Assembly (NCBI GenBank): GCA_049317465.1
Contig: JBMOIF010000006.1
Span: 1-53,694, forward strand
Length of the DNA stretch: 53,694 nt
From: CAIQIA01 sp049317465
GTDB taxonomy: Bacteria > Cyanobacteriota > Cyanobacteriia > PCC-6307 > Cyanobiaceae
Direction of reading: 5' to 3'
Shown piece after piece: positions 1-8,116 of this stretch. The stretch's first letter is position 1; every line of letters starts with the position of its first letter. The notes under the pieces are model-generated. The model worked only from the letters and a program-made list of their open reading frames with translations, was not told the DNA's origin and made no database searches. The translations under genes were made by a program, and so were the position numbers.

Positions 1-84
1 GGCGGTGTGCATCAGGTGCACCGCCAGAAGGCGGCCCGGGTCGTTGATGACGACGGTGTGCACCCTGTACCAGGGCAATCCCAT
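1..84 (-). CDS. psbB: Photosystem II CP47 protein, N-terminal 28 codons (partial)
   Basis: Read on the minus strand from the ATG at 84, the first 28 codons begin MGLPWYRVHTVVINDPGR and run off the window edge. This is the invariant N-terminus of CP47, the chlorophyll-binding core antenna of photosystem II in the thylakoid membrane. His9 and His23 lie where antenna chlorophyll ligands are known in the family. The gene diverges from the ferredoxin-like gene at 286. Only the first stromal/cytoplasmic segment and the start of the first helix are visible, so integrity of the rest cannot be judged. Confidence 0.95.
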   Translation of the reverse strand, partial: MGLPWYRVHTVVINDPGRLLAVHLMHTA

Positions 85-285
85 TGGATTTGGTGCGGGG
101 AAACGAACAGGAGCTCCGCAGGGACTGCGAAGTTCGGTGATCGTAAGGGCTGCCGGCCGGTGGCTGCCTGACGGTTTCAAAGGGACACACTCGGCCGGGC
201 GCGCCTGCGCAGGCCGGCGGCGCCGGCCTGGTCACAAAACGCAACCTTGGGCCAGGCACAATGGGGCAAGGCCGCCACGTTTTCG
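85..285. promoter_or_regulatory. Divergent psbB / 2Fe-2S protein intergenic region
   Basis: About 200 bases separate the psbB start from the 2Fe-2S protein start, so promoters for both genes must lie here. The part next to psbB is locally less GC-rich. I see no pair of -35 and -10 boxes with good spacing on either strand and no clear operator. A GC-rich inverted segment (gccggcgg...ccgccggc type) lies near 210-235. No gene is evident in the stretch. Confidence 0.5.
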
Positions 286-732
286 ATGCCCGTCGTTCGT
301 TTCGTCCGGGAGGGCCGTGAGGTGGTCTGCCCCGCCGGCGCCAACCTGCGGGAGCTGGCCCTCGCCGAGGGGATTCAGCTGTATGGCCTCAAGGGCCAGC
401 TGGGCAACTGTGGTGGCTGCGGCCAGTGCATCACCTGCTTTGTCGAGGTGGTGGCGGAGCGTGCACCCCAGTCCCTGAATCCGCCCACTGCCGTGGAGCT
501 GCAGAAGCTGAGGCGGCGCCCCGAAGGATGGCGCCTGGCCTGCCAGACCGTCGTGTTCGACTCTGTCGCCGTGGTCACCCGCCCGCAGATGGGCCGCGCA
601 TCCCTGGATGGCGCGGTGGCAGCGGCCATTGCCGAACCACTCCCCCTGGTCGAGGTGGCCGTCGAGCCCGTGGAGGAGGACGGGGAGGCCTCGGACGAGG
701 TCGAAGGGGATGGAACCGGCGACGGGCTGTGA
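286..732 (+). CDS. 2Fe-2S ferredoxin-like protein
   Basis: The 148-residue product is a plant-type [2Fe-2S] protein. The cluster motif NCGGCGQCITC lies at about residues 42-52 and a fourth ligand candidate is in RLACQT near residue 86. An acidic low-complexity tail rich in Glu and Asp follows the fold. The ATG at 286 is chosen over an in-frame TTG at 247 because the conserved fold begins at PVVRFVREG. It is the first gene of a pair with psbM. The combination psbB, ferredoxin-like protein, psbM is familiar from marine picocyanobacteria. A soluble electron-transfer role is known for the family. Its specific partner cannot be read from the sequence. Confidence 0.85.
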   Translation: MPVVRFVREGREVVCPAGANLRELALAEGIQLYGLKGQLGNCGGCGQCITCFVEVVAERAPQSLNPPTAVELQKLRRRPEGWRLACQTVVFDSVAVVTRPQMGRASLDGAVAAAIAEPLPLVEVAVEPVEEDGEASDEVEGDGTGDGL

Positions 733-790
733 AGCCGCCTCCAGGCGGCCGTCTGGCGGTGATACCCTCCCGAAGCTCTCCCCTGCAGCC

Positions 791-895
791 ATGGAAACCA
801 ACGATCTCGGCTTCGTCGCCAGCCTTCTGTTCGTGCTGGTGCCCGCGGTGTTCCTGATCGTTCTCTACATCCAGACCAACAGCCGCCAGGCCTGA
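791..895 (+). CDS. psbM: Photosystem II reaction centre protein M
   Basis: The 34-residue protein begins METNDLGFVASLLFVLVPAV and ends in NSRQA. It has one transmembrane helix (about residues 6-26), exactly the PsbM architecture. PsbM sits at the PSII monomer-monomer interface. The reading frame is open much further upstream, but only this ATG gives the known protein. A short GC hairpin (734-749) lies between the ferredoxin stop and this gene. A weak tgataccct box just after it (about 761-769) could serve as a separate promoter. Confidence 0.96.
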   Translation: METNDLGFVASLLFVLVPAVFLIVLYIQTNSRQA

Positions 896-900
896 GGTCG

Positions 901-919
901 CGGGGCTTGATCAGCCCCG
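901..919. terminator. Candidate bidirectional hairpin between psbM and the stress-protein gene
   Basis: CGGGGCT (901-907) pairs with AGCCCCG (913-919) around a five-base loop. It lies between two convergent genes and includes the stress-protein stop codon. There is no run of T on either side, so a factor-independent terminator is only possible, not shown. Confidence 0.35.
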
Positions 920-1759
920 GCGCTCGGGCTCCCGCACGAGCAGCACCGGGGCCGGGGCGTGCACACGCACGTAGTCGCTCACCGAGCTCCCCAGCAACTT
1001 GTCAAGATCCACTAGACCCCTGGCCACCAGGGGGCGACGGTCCTGGGAGGCGATGACCATCAGGTCTGCCCGGGTTTCCTCGGCTGCGGCGCAGATGCCC
1101 CGGCCGATGTCGCCGGTGCGGTGCAGGGGGCGCAGCTCAACCCCGTAGCCGCGCGCCTTCTGAACCGCCTCCTGAAGCAGACGGTCTGCCTGGCCCTGGC
1201 CGTCACGGCTCGGCGAAAGGTCATGGTGACTGACGTGAACACCCGAGAGGACGCAACCGGGGATGTCGCGGGCCAGGCTGCAGGCCAGCCGCAGGGCATC
1301 GTCGCCAACTCCTGTGCCGTCGATGCCGACCAGCAGGCGATTGACATGGCGGATGTAGAGGTCATCCCGCACCAGGAGCATGGGTCGGGTCGAGAGCTGG
1401 AAGACGTACTGGCTGGCGCTGTTGGCCAGGATCGACTGCAGCCGTCCGAGCCCCCTGGAGCCCATCACGATCAGATCGGCATCCAGTTCTTCGGCAACCT
1501 TGAGCACCGTCTGTTTGGTGTCTCCCTGGCGCAGGATGGTGTTGACCGATGAGGGATCCAGGCCGAGGCGCTCTACCGCCGCCGCGAGCAGCGCTGCGCC
1601 GCTGCGCCAGTGCTCCTCCAGCCGTTCGCCGGCCTGCTCAGGCACCACGTGCAGCAGATTGAGGCGGGCCTGGGAGAAAGCGGGGATGTCGCGCAGCATG
1701 CGCACCATCTCCTCCACGTGACCCTTGCCTGAATCGGCGACGAGGAGGTTATGGAACAT
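911..1759 (-). CDS. Tandem universal stress protein (two UspA domains)
   Basis: The 282-residue protein starts MFHNLLVADSGKG at 1759 and carries two UspA-type nucleotide-binding alpha/beta domains, roughly residues 1-140 and 145-282. The first ends in the phosphate-loop region LIVMGSRGLGRLQSILANSAS, with the G2xG9xG(S) pattern of ATP-binding Usps. The second ends SSVSDYVRVHAPAPVLLV, and its phosphate loop is less canonical (IASQDRRPLV...). Tandem Usps of this size are common in cyanobacteria and act in stress adaptation. It converges on psbM and diverges from the thioesterase at 1808. The frame stays open upstream of 1759, but that part is composition-driven and lacks Usp features. Confidence 0.88.
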   Translation of the reverse strand: MFHNLLVADSGKGHVEEMVRMLRDIPAFSQARLNLLHVVPEQAGERLEEHWRSGAALLAAAVERLGLDPSSVNTILRQGDTKQTVLKVAEELDADLIVMGSRGLGRLQSILANSASQYVFQLSTRPMLLVRDDLYIRHVNRLLVGIDGTGVGDDALRLACSLARDIPGCVLSGVHVSHHDLSPSRDGQGQADRLLQEAVQKARGYGVELRPLHRTGDIGRGICAAAEETRADLMVIASQDRRPLVARGLVDLDKLLGSSVSDYVRVHAPAPVLLVREPERRG

Positions 1760-1807
1760 GGCCGAAGTCTGGACTCTGGCGCAGCCTATGGCGCCTGCAA
1801 GGAGCCG

Positions 1808-2257
1808 ATGGCGTTGATCACGCCAGCTGACATGGAACGGGCCTGGCGCTGCAGCAAGGTGGTGCTGCCCCAGCACACCGACCATGCGGGAGTGCTCTGG
1901 CACGGGGCCTACGTCGCCTGGCTGGAGGAGGCCCGCGTTGAAGCCCTGGCCCTGGCGGGACTGGCCTATGCGGAACTGGCGGCCACGGGTCTGGAGCTGA
2001 TGGTGACGGATCTGCGGCTGCAGTACCGGCAGGCCCTGTGGCACGGCGAGCGTGTGGAGCTGCTGAGTCGCCTGTTGCCGGCCCGGGGGGTGCGCCAACC
2101 GTTCTGCACGCTGTTCCGTCGGGCTGATGGTGGGGTGGCGGCGGAGGCCGAGGTGACCCTTGTGCTGGTGGATCGTGCCCGGGGACGGGCGTTGCGCCGG
2201 CCCCCCGCCGCCCTGGCTGCCGCCCTTGAGCGCCTGGCCCTCGGACCCTGCTTATAG
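1808..2257 (+). CDS. Hotdog-fold acyl-CoA thioesterase, probable 1,4-dihydroxy-2-naphthoyl-CoA hydrolase
   Basis: The 149-residue protein has the 4-hydroxybenzoyl-CoA thioesterase signature PQHTDHAGVLWHGAYVAW followed by EEAR, near residues 20-45, which holds the hotdog active-site loop. In cyanobacteria the single-domain member of this family (Slr0204 type) hydrolyses DHNA-CoA in phylloquinone synthesis, needed for photosystem I. That substrate is inferred from family knowledge. The start is taken at MALITPADMERAW (1808). An internal ATG at 1832 is equally possible, and an upstream frame opening overlaps the divergent Usp start. It runs into dprA with 26 bases between. Confidence 0.8.
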   Translation: MALITPADMERAWRCSKVVLPQHTDHAGVLWHGAYVAWLEEARVEALALAGLAYAELAATGLELMVTDLRLQYRQALWHGERVELLSRLLPARGVRQPFCTLFRRADGGVAAEAEVTLVLVDRARGRALRRPPAALAAALERLALGPCL

Positions 2258-2283
2258 TACAGGTGTTCTGTTTGGGGTGGGTG

Positions 2284-3432
2284 ATGGGCACGGGCGTGCG
2301 AAGGGCCGGGGTGGCCGTCGGGGATCCCCGTGCCTGGTGGTGGGGCTGGTCCGGCTTCGATGGGGTGGGCATCCGGCGGCTTCGTGCCCTCGAGGAGCGA
2401 TTCGGATCCCTCGAGGCAGCCTGGGCGGCTCCGGTGACGGCCTGGCGCCAGGTGCCTGGCCTGGGGCAGGCCACGGTGGCCTTCCTGGCAGCCCGCCGGG
2501 AGCGACAGCAGCCCTTCCCGCCCCCCTGCCCCCGCCGCACCCTGCTGCCCGATGACCCCGCCTTCCCTGCCGGGCTGGCTGCCCTTGAACGGCCGCCGCT
2601 GCTGCTGCAGTGGCATGGGCGAGGCAGTCTCTGGCCGGTGTTGCGTCGCCGTCTCGCCGTCGCGGTGGTCGGCACCCGGTCGCCATCGCTGCATGGTCTG
2701 AGCTGGGCCCGGCGGCTCGGTCTCTGCCTGGCCAGGGCCGGCTGGCCCGTCATCAGCGGTCTGGCCGAGGGGATCGACGCCGAGGCCCATCAGGGATGTC
2801 TCGAGGCCCGGGGGGCGCCCGTGGGGGTGATCGCGACCCCCCTGGACCGGGTCTATCCGAGGCATCACCAGGCCCTGCAGGGGGCCGTCGGCCGCCAGGG
2901 GCTGCTGTTGAGTGAACATCCGCCGGGCACGCCGGTGCGGCGGGGCCACTTCGCAGCGAGAAACCGGCTGGTGGTCGCGATGGCTTCGGCCGTGGTGGTG
3001 GTGGAGTGCCCCCAGGGCAGCGGCGCTCTGCATGCCGCGCGTCAGGCCTGGGAGGCTGGCGTGCCCCTGTGGGTGGTGCCGGCCGACACCGACCGTTGTT
3101 CGGCCGCCGGCAGCAATGCTCTGCTGGCAAGGGGAGCGACGCCCCTGGTCGACCCCGACGATCTGATCCGCAGCCTCGGGCGGGGCCCCCTGTGGCGATG
3201 CGGTGACCCGGGCGCCGGACCTGGCGTCGGCGGGGGGGGCTCCGCGCTGCTGGCGGCCCTGGGGGCGGGGGCCACCCTTGACGAGCTGGCCGAACGGCTT
3301 CACCGCCCCCTGCCGCAGCTGGCCCTCGAGTTGCTTGAGCTCGAGCGTCTGGGGGTGGTGCTTGCCGCTCCGGGGGCCTGTTGGCGGCCACGGCAGACTG
3401 CTGCCAGAGGCTCCTCATCCAGTCCGCCATGA
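2284..3432 (+). CDS. dprA: DNA-processing protein DprA/Smf
   Basis: This 382-residue DprA loads RecA onto incoming single-stranded DNA during natural transformation. A helical N-terminal region (about 25-75, helix-hairpin-helix-like GVGIRRL...VPGLGQA) precedes the Rossmann-like domain. That domain shows VVGTRSPS (128-135), SGLAEGIDAEAH (158-169), and ARNRLV (225-230), followed by VVVECPQGSGAL. A winged-helix-like C-terminal segment (about 310-370) is also present. The start is taken at MGTG (2284). A TTG/ATG seven codons earlier lies next to the previous stop. The stop overlaps the prmC start by four bases (ATGA). A run of eight G at about 3232-3239 lies in the linker before the C-terminal domain. 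Confidence 0.93.
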   Translation: MGTGVRRAGVAVGDPRAWWWGWSGFDGVGIRRLRALEERFGSLEAAWAAPVTAWRQVPGLGQATVAFLAARRERQQPFPPPCPRRTLLPDDPAFPAGLAALERPPLLLQWHGRGSLWPVLRRRLAVAVVGTRSPSLHGLSWARRLGLCLARAGWPVISGLAEGIDAEAHQGCLEARGAPVGVIATPLDRVYPRHHQALQGAVGRQGLLLSEHPPGTPVRRGHFAARNRLVVAMASAVVVVECPQGSGALHAARQAWEAGVPLWVVPADTDRCSAAGSNALLARGATPLVDPDDLIRSLGRGPLWRCGDPGAGPGVGGGGSALLAALGAGATLDELAERLHRPLPQLALELLELERLGVVLAAPGACWRPRQTAARGSSSSPP

Positions 3433-4331
3433 CTGCGCCCGGCGGCACCGTCGTTGTCTCGGGGGCCACACTGCTCGCCTGGCGGCGGATCTGCCTGCGC
3501 GAGCATCAGGCCCGGCGCGCCTCGTTCGACTGGTTGCTGGATGCGGCGGGGGGCCTGCCCTGGCGCGATCTGCAGGGATTGGTGCTCCAACCGGAGCGAT
3601 CCGTGCCCCTTGCCCAGCCCCTGGAGGCCCTCGAGGACCTCTGGCACCGCCATTGCCTCACGGGGGTGCCGCTGCAGCACCTGGTGGGGCGGGTCCCCTG
3701 GCGGGACCTGTGGCTTGACGTGGGACCAGCGGCGCTGATTCCTCGCCAGGAGACCGAACTGCTGGTGGATCTGGCCCTGGAGCTGGGGCCTGCGCCACGC
3801 CGCTGGGCTGACCTGGGCACCGGTTCAGGCTGTCTGGCTGTTGCCCTTGCCCAGGCCTGGCCGTGCAGCGAGGGCTGGGCGGTGGACCGCTCGATCGAGG
3901 CGCTGGCGCTGGCCCGTCGCAACCTGGACCGACTGGCTCCGGCCGTTGCCGTTGGGGTGCTGGCGGGGGACTGGTGGCATCCCCTCGCTCCCTGGCGGGG
4001 ACGGCTGGATCTGGTCGTGGCCAATCCCCCCTACATCCCCTCGGCTGTCGTGGAGGCGCTGGATCCCCTGGTGCGGGACCACGAGCCGCGGCTGGCCCTT
4101 GATGGCGGTGGCGATGGTCTCGAGGCCCTGCGGCAGGTGATTGCAGCCGCTCCGGAGATGCTGGCCCCGGGGGGCTGGCTGCTGCTGGAGCACCACCATG
4201 ACCAGGCCGGCCCCGTGCAGCAGCTCCTGGCTGGCGCCGGCCTGCAGGACTGTCGATCCGCCCCGGACCTGGAGGGCCACAACCGCTTCGCCCTGGCCCG
4301 CCGCCCGCTTGAGGAGCATGCCGATGGCTGA
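3429..4331 (+). CDS. prmC: Peptide chain release factor N5-glutamine methyltransferase
   Basis: The 300-residue protein methylates the GGQ glutamine of release factors RF1 and RF2 with S-adenosylmethionine. The N-terminal helical domain is followed by PLQHLVGR (81-88), IPRQETE (104-110), the SAM motif DLGTGSG (128-134), and the catalytic NPPYIPS (199-205). All are diagnostic for PrmC/HemK. The ATG at 3429 overlaps the dprA stop, and the gene's own stop overlaps the sua5 start, so the three are probably translationally coupled. Confidence 0.95.
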   Translation: MTAPGGTVVVSGATLLAWRRICLREHQARRASFDWLLDAAGGLPWRDLQGLVLQPERSVPLAQPLEALEDLWHRHCLTGVPLQHLVGRVPWRDLWLDVGPAALIPRQETELLVDLALELGPAPRRWADLGTGSGCLAVALAQAWPCSEGWAVDRSIEALALARRNLDRLAPAVAVGVLAGDWWHPLAPWRGRLDLVVANPPYIPSAVVEALDPLVRDHEPRLALDGGGDGLEALRQVIAAAPEMLAPGGWLLLEHHHDQAGPVQQLLAGAGLQDCRSAPDLEGHNRFALARRPLEEHADG

Positions 4332-4935
4332 CCTGCCGCTGCTGAATCCCGTTGCCCTTGCCGAGCACCTGCTGGCGGGGGGGATGGCCGGTTTCCCGAC
4401 CGACACGGTGCCGGCCCTGGCGGCGCTGCCCGCCGCCGCCGGCCCCCTGTGGGAACTCAAGCAGCGCCCTGCCGGAAAACCCTTCATCCTCATGGCTGCC
4501 ACGGCCGCGGAGCTGATTGACGCCCTTGGGCAGGCCCCGCCTGAGGGTTGGGAGGATCTGGCCCGGCGCGGCTGGCCCGGAGCCCTGACGCTGGTGCTGC
4601 CGGCCCGCGGTTCCATCGCCGAAGCTCTGCATCCCGGGGGCGGCAGCCTCGGCCTGCGGGTCCCGGCCTGCCCTGCCGCCCTGGAGATCCTGCGCCGCAC
4701 CGGACCGCTCGCCACCACCAGCGCCAACCGCTCCGGGGAGCCTCCCTGCCTCACCCCTGGCGCCATGGCTGAGGCCTTCCCCGCCCTGCCCCTGGTGGGG
4801 CCACTGCCGTGGCCGGCGGCGTCAGGCCAGGCCAGCACCGTGGTCTGCTGGGAGGCCGCGGTCGCCGCCTGGCGCGTGCTGCGCCAGGGTGAACTCAGTC
4901 CGGCCACCCTCGGCCTGAGCGCATGGCTGCCCTGA
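4318..4935 (+). CDS. tsaC: Threonylcarbamoyladenylate synthase (Sua5/YciO/YrdC family)
   Basis: The 205-residue protein makes threonylcarbamoyl-AMP for the t6A37 tRNA modification. It has GFPTDTVPALAAL near the N-terminus, the lysine-rich substrate loop LKQRPAGKPFILM, a GALTLVLPA segment, and the nucleotide site TTSANRSGEP. It is YrdC-length, without the extra Sua5 C-terminal domain. The start at 4318 (MPMADL) has gaggag just upstream. 4324 is an alternative. It lies 14 bases inside the end of prmC. Confidence 0.9.
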   Translation: MPMADLPLLNPVALAEHLLAGGMAGFPTDTVPALAALPAAAGPLWELKQRPAGKPFILMAATAAELIDALGQAPPEGWEDLARRGWPGALTLVLPARGSIAEALHPGGGSLGLRVPACPAALEILRRTGPLATTSANRSGEPPCLTPGAMAEAFPALPLVGPLPWPAASGQASTVVCWEAAVAAWRVLRQGELSPATLGLSAWLP

Positions 4936-5135
4936 CCCTGCTGATCGTGCTGCTGGTGGTCTTCGCCCAGGGCCTCTGGCTGCCGCTGCTGCGCCTGCTG
5001 CACGGGCTTCTGGCCCCCCACGGCGGCCTGGCCCTGCTGCTGGCTGCGGTGCTTGTGAGCTGGCTTCTGCTCGGCGACGGGTCCGCCGCCGGTCGTGACA
5101 GCAACAACTCTGCCGGCGTCAACCTTCGTGACTGA
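4923..5135 (+). CDS. Small two-helix membrane protein of unknown function
   Basis: The 70-residue product starts inside the end of sua5 (13-base overlap). It has two hydrophobic segments, about residues 3-30 and 35-52, separated by a short HGLLAPHGG loop, and a polar Ser/Asn-rich tail. I do not recognise a family. The strand, tight overlap and membrane-like composition support it as real, and a small membrane protein next to sua5 is compatible with picocyanobacterial gene order as I recall it. High GC could also produce a Leu-rich open frame by chance. Confidence 0.5.
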   Translation: MAALTLLIVLLVVFAQGLWLPLLRLLHGLLAPHGGLALLLAAVLVSWLLLGDGSAAGRDSNNSAGVNLRD

Positions 5136-5222
5136 CCCAGGTCGGGCATAATCACGGCCGAAGGTTTTCAGCCTTTTCTCATCAGGGTTGTTCTCCTCCA
5201 CCCTTTAGCCGGCCGCAGTCCC
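5136..5222. other. Left junction of the candidate island
   Basis: These 87 bases separate the housekeeping run from the polysaccharide cluster and are noticeably more AT-rich than their surroundings. They hold a cataat box (about 5146-5151) that could be a -10 element for the exporter gene, and a weak aagg...cctttt stem (about 5161-5176). The segment ttagccggccg near 5206-5216 shares nine bases (agccggccg) with the tRNA-Thr acceptor region at 44645-44653 in the same plus-strand reading. The match is GC-rich and short, so it is weak evidence of an attachment site. Confidence 0.35.
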
Positions 5223-7070
5223 TTGCCCCATCAGCCCTCCATCGGATGGTCCCTGCGGCGGCCCGGTCCCTCCAGGGCCCTGATCATGCAGACGGCCCGG
5301 CGGGCCTGGAGGCTGATCGCCGCCAACATCGTCTGCTCACTGCTGCAGGTCCTGGGGGACGGCGGCACCCTCTGGATTGTTTTCCTGGTCGTCCAGCTGA
5401 TGACCACCGGCGAGGTTCACTGGTCGACCCGCCTGCCCGACGGGCTGCGCGCCTGGCTGGAGGCTCTCCCGTTCTGGCAGATGCTCGTGATTCTGCTGGC
5501 CACAGCCCTGGTGCTGCAGCTGCTGTTGAGCATCTCCCGTTACGGCACCACACTCACCAGCGGCTATTTCGCCGCCCGCTGCCGCCGGCGGGTGCTGGAC
5601 CGCCTGCATGGCCAGATCATGGGGCTGAGCTTTCCGTGTGTGAGCCGCTACCGCATCGGTGACCTCTCAGATGTCATCCAGCAGGCGCCGGCCGGCATCC
5701 AGGCGGTCATCGATCAGAGCAGCCAGTCGCTGGTCAACCTGTTGATGGCGGGCGGCTACCTGGTGGTGCTGCTCTGCATCTCCCCCTGGCTGCTGATCGT
5801 GGCAATCGGCATCGGTGCCGCCCTCACGGCCATGCAGCGGCTGGCCCTGCCCCGACTGCGCTCGGCCGCTGGCCAGGTGATGCGCTCCCAGGTCGACATC
5901 GTCACCGCCATGACCGATGACCTGATGGGTCTGCGGTTGTTGCATTCCTATGGTCAGCTCGATCAGGCCCAGGACGCCCTCGAGCGCCGCACGGGGGCCC
6001 TGGAGGCGGGACTGCGGCGGCGCGCCCGGCTCATCAATCTCATCCCGCCGATCAGCTCACTGCTGCCCCTGGTGTGCATCACGATCCTGGTGGCCCTTAG
6101 TGTGCTGCTCTTCAAAAACCGCAGCACCGGTGTGATGCCCAGCCTGATCACATTCGTGCTCGGTCTGCAGCGACTCAATGTGCGCCTCACCTCCCTGGCG
6201 ACCTCGGCCACGGTTGTCGTCGACAACCTGCCGATCCTGGCGCGCATTGACGGCATCCTCACCGCCGATGACAAACAGTTCGTGCGGCGCGGCGGCGCGA
6301 TGTTCGCGTCCCTCCGCGAGTCCATCCGTTTCGACGGCGTGGGCCTCACCTATCCCTCGACCGAGGAACCGGTGCTCCACGATCTGTCGTTCACCATGCC
6401 GAGGGGAACCACCACGGCGCTGGTGGGCAGCAGCGGCGCCGGCAAGAGTTCAATCGCCGATCTGCTGATCGGTCTCTACACCCCAACCACGGGTTCCATC
6501 CTCATTGATGGAGTCGATCTGCAGCAGCTTGATCCCCAGAGCTGGCAGCACCGACTCGGGGTGGTCAACCAGGATTCGTTCCTGTTCAACCGCAGCATTG
6601 CCGACAACATCGCCTTCGGCAGCCCCAGGGCCACCAGGGCCGACATCGTTCGCGCTGCGGCCATGGCCCATGCCGACACCTTCATCAGCCAGCTGCCCGA
6701 TGGCTACGACACCCGTGTCGGTGAACGGGGCTTCCGCCTCAGCGGCGGCCAGCGCCAGCGGATCGCCCTGGCCCGGGCATTGATGCGGCAGCCCGATCTG
6801 CTCATCCTTGACGAGGCCACCAGTGCCCTTGACACCGAGAACGAGTTTTTGGTGCAGGAGGCCCTGCGGGACCTCGATCACTCCCTCACCCGTCTGGTGA
6901 TCGCCCACCGCCTGGCCACCGTCGTGGACGCCGATCAGATCCTGGTGATCGACAGGGGGCGCATCGTGCAGCGCGGCACCCACACCGATCTCAGTCTCGA
7001 AGACACCGGCACCTACCGCCAGCTGCTGATGCGGCAGGCTCTCAGCGACCGTTCGCTGCAGCCGGGATGA
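5223..7070 (+). CDS. ABC transporter, fused membrane and ATPase domains (MsbA/PglK-like exporter)
   Basis: The 615-residue half-transporter has about six transmembrane helices in the first 330 residues. The nucleotide-binding domain has Walker A GSSGAGKSS (from residue 402), a Q-loop VVNQDS, the signature LSGGQRQR (from 506), Walker B LLILDEATSALD (from 526), and the H-loop VIAHRLAT. It should act as a homodimer. As the first gene of the glycan operon, with a four-base overlap into a glycosyltransferase, it may flip a lipid-linked glycan as PglK does. No Wzx flippase is seen in the window. The start is a TTG at 5223. An ATG at 5286 (MQTARRAWR) is a good alternative. Lipid or peptide export cannot be excluded. 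Confidence 0.87.
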   Translation: MPHQPSIGWSLRRPGPSRALIMQTARRAWRLIAANIVCSLLQVLGDGGTLWIVFLVVQLMTTGEVHWSTRLPDGLRAWLEALPFWQMLVILLATALVLQLLLSISRYGTTLTSGYFAARCRRRVLDRLHGQIMGLSFPCVSRYRIGDLSDVIQQAPAGIQAVIDQSSQSLVNLLMAGGYLVVLLCISPWLLIVAIGIGAALTAMQRLALPRLRSAAGQVMRSQVDIVTAMTDDLMGLRLLHSYGQLDQAQDALERRTGALEAGLRRRARLINLIPPISSLLPLVCITILVALSVLLFKNRSTGVMPSLITFVLGLQRLNVRLTSLATSATVVVDNLPILARIDGILTADDKQFVRRGGAMFASLRESIRFDGVGLTYPSTEEPVLHDLSFTMPRGTTTALVGSSGAGKSSIADLLIGLYTPTTGSILIDGVDLQQLDPQSWQHRLGVVNQDSFLFNRSIADNIAFGSPRATRADIVRAAAMAHADTFISQLPDGYDTRVGERGFRLSGGQRQRIALARALMRQPDLLILDEATSALDTENEFLVQEALRDLDHSLTRLVIAHRLATVVDADQILVIDRGRIVQRGTHTDLSLEDTGTYRQLLMRQALSDRSLQPG

Positions 7071-8116
7071 TGGCGCCCCCCTCGGTGTCGGTCGTGGTGC
7101 CGACCCGCGACCGTCTGGAACTGCTGCAGGCCACCGTCTGCTCTGTGCTGGATCAGACCCTGGTGGACCTCGAACTGCTGGTGGTTGACGATGGTTCCGT
7201 GGACGGCACCTGTGCCTGGCTGGCAGAGGCGTCGTGCCGGGATCCCCGCCTGCACTGGCTGGATCGGCCCGTGCTGCGGCCCGGGGCCGGTGGCTCCCAG
7301 GTGTGCCGCAACCTGGGCCTGCAGCAGGCCTGCGGCCAGGCGCTGCTCTTTCTCGATTCGGATGATCTGCTGGCGCCCACCTGCCTGGAGCGGCGCTGGC
7401 GGCATCTGCAGGCCGACCCCGGCCTCGATGGTGTGGGCGCCGTGGCCTGCCGTTTCAACGACCGGCCGTTCGACCTCGGCCGCGACAACCTCTGGGGGGC
7501 CGACACGCTGGATCTTGACCCCCTCGACTGCTTTCTGGCGGAACAGGTGCCGTGGCAGACCGCCGGTGTGCTCTGGCGGCGTGGGGCCTTCGCCCGCATC
7601 GGTGACTGGGATGAGGCCCTCGCCCGGGGTCGGCAGGATTACGAGCTGTTCGTGCGGGCCCTCTGCCGCGGCTGCCGGATCGCCCGCACCGCTGAGGTTG
7701 ATTACCACTGGCGTGTGCCCAGGGACGATTGTTTCAGCTCGGCCAAGGCCTTCCAGCGCCGCTACGCCGACGGTTCCCACAACGGCGTTCTCGATCGGGT
7801 GGCGCGCGAGGTGGTGGCCCGGGGCCGCCTGGATGACCGCCGGCGCCGGCAGCTGGCCCATGCCGTGCTGCGGGGAGCCCTGCTGTGCCGCCATTTCGGC
7901 GGTTCCTTCCGCCTGGCGTCCCGCGGGGTGATCAGCGCCTGGCGGCTGGGACTGCTGCGACCGTCGACGGCTGGGCTGGCCCTGCTGCTGCTGCTGGGCT
8001 GGGGTTCGGTGGCCGGCCGCAATCCCGCCATGGCTGCCCTCGCCCGCCTGGCGGGTGAGGCGCCGGCGCCGAGGCCGTGCAGCGATGATCCTGTTCCGGC
8101 ATGGTCGCTTCGATGA
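7067..8116 (+). CDS. Glycosyltransferase family 2
   Basis: The 349-residue protein has the GT-A features VSVVVPTRDR at the N-terminus, LLVVDDGSVDGT (about 41-52), and the metal-binding LFLDSDD (about 97-103). GDWDEAL and an acidic GRQDYELF acceptor-side motif follow (about 180-195). The C-terminal 100 residues are basic and helical. It is likely cytoplasmic or membrane-associated and transfers a nucleotide-sugar to a growing glycan. The gene overlaps the ABC exporter by four bases and ends inside the start of the sulfotransferase gene. The donor and acceptor cannot be predicted. Confidence 0.87.
   Translation: MMAPPSVSVVVPTRDRLELLQATVCSVLDQTLVDLELLVVDDGSVDGTCAWLAEASCRDPRLHWLDRPVLRPGAGGSQVCRNLGLQQACGQALLFLDSDDLLAPTCLERRWRHLQADPGLDGVGAVACRFNDRPFDLGRDNLWGADTLDLDPLDCFLAEQVPWQTAGVLWRRGAFARIGDWDEALARGRQDYELFVRALCRGCRIARTAEVDYHWRVPRDDCFSSAKAFQRRYADGSHNGVLDRVAREVVARGRLDDRRRRQLAHAVLRGALLCRHFGGSFRLASRGVISAWRLGLLRPSTAGLALLLLLGWGSVAGRNPAMAALARLAGEAPAPRPCSDDPVPAWSLR

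Noticed and set aside
5..478. Open frame of 157 codons across the psbB start and the 2Fe-2S gene
   Set aside because: It overlaps two well-supported genes in other frames, and its product is Arg/Pro/Gly-rich without any domain. It is a high-GC shadow.
3232..3239. Run of eight G in dprA as a phase-variation tract
   Set aside because: Eight-G runs occur several times in this very GC-rich window, including inside ordinary enzymes, so one run is not evidence of switching.
1966..3303. Long minus-strand frame opposite the thioesterase and dprA genes
   Set aside because: The translation is Pro/Gly/Arg/Gln-rich and low in complexity, and plus-strand genes with clear motifs occupy the region.
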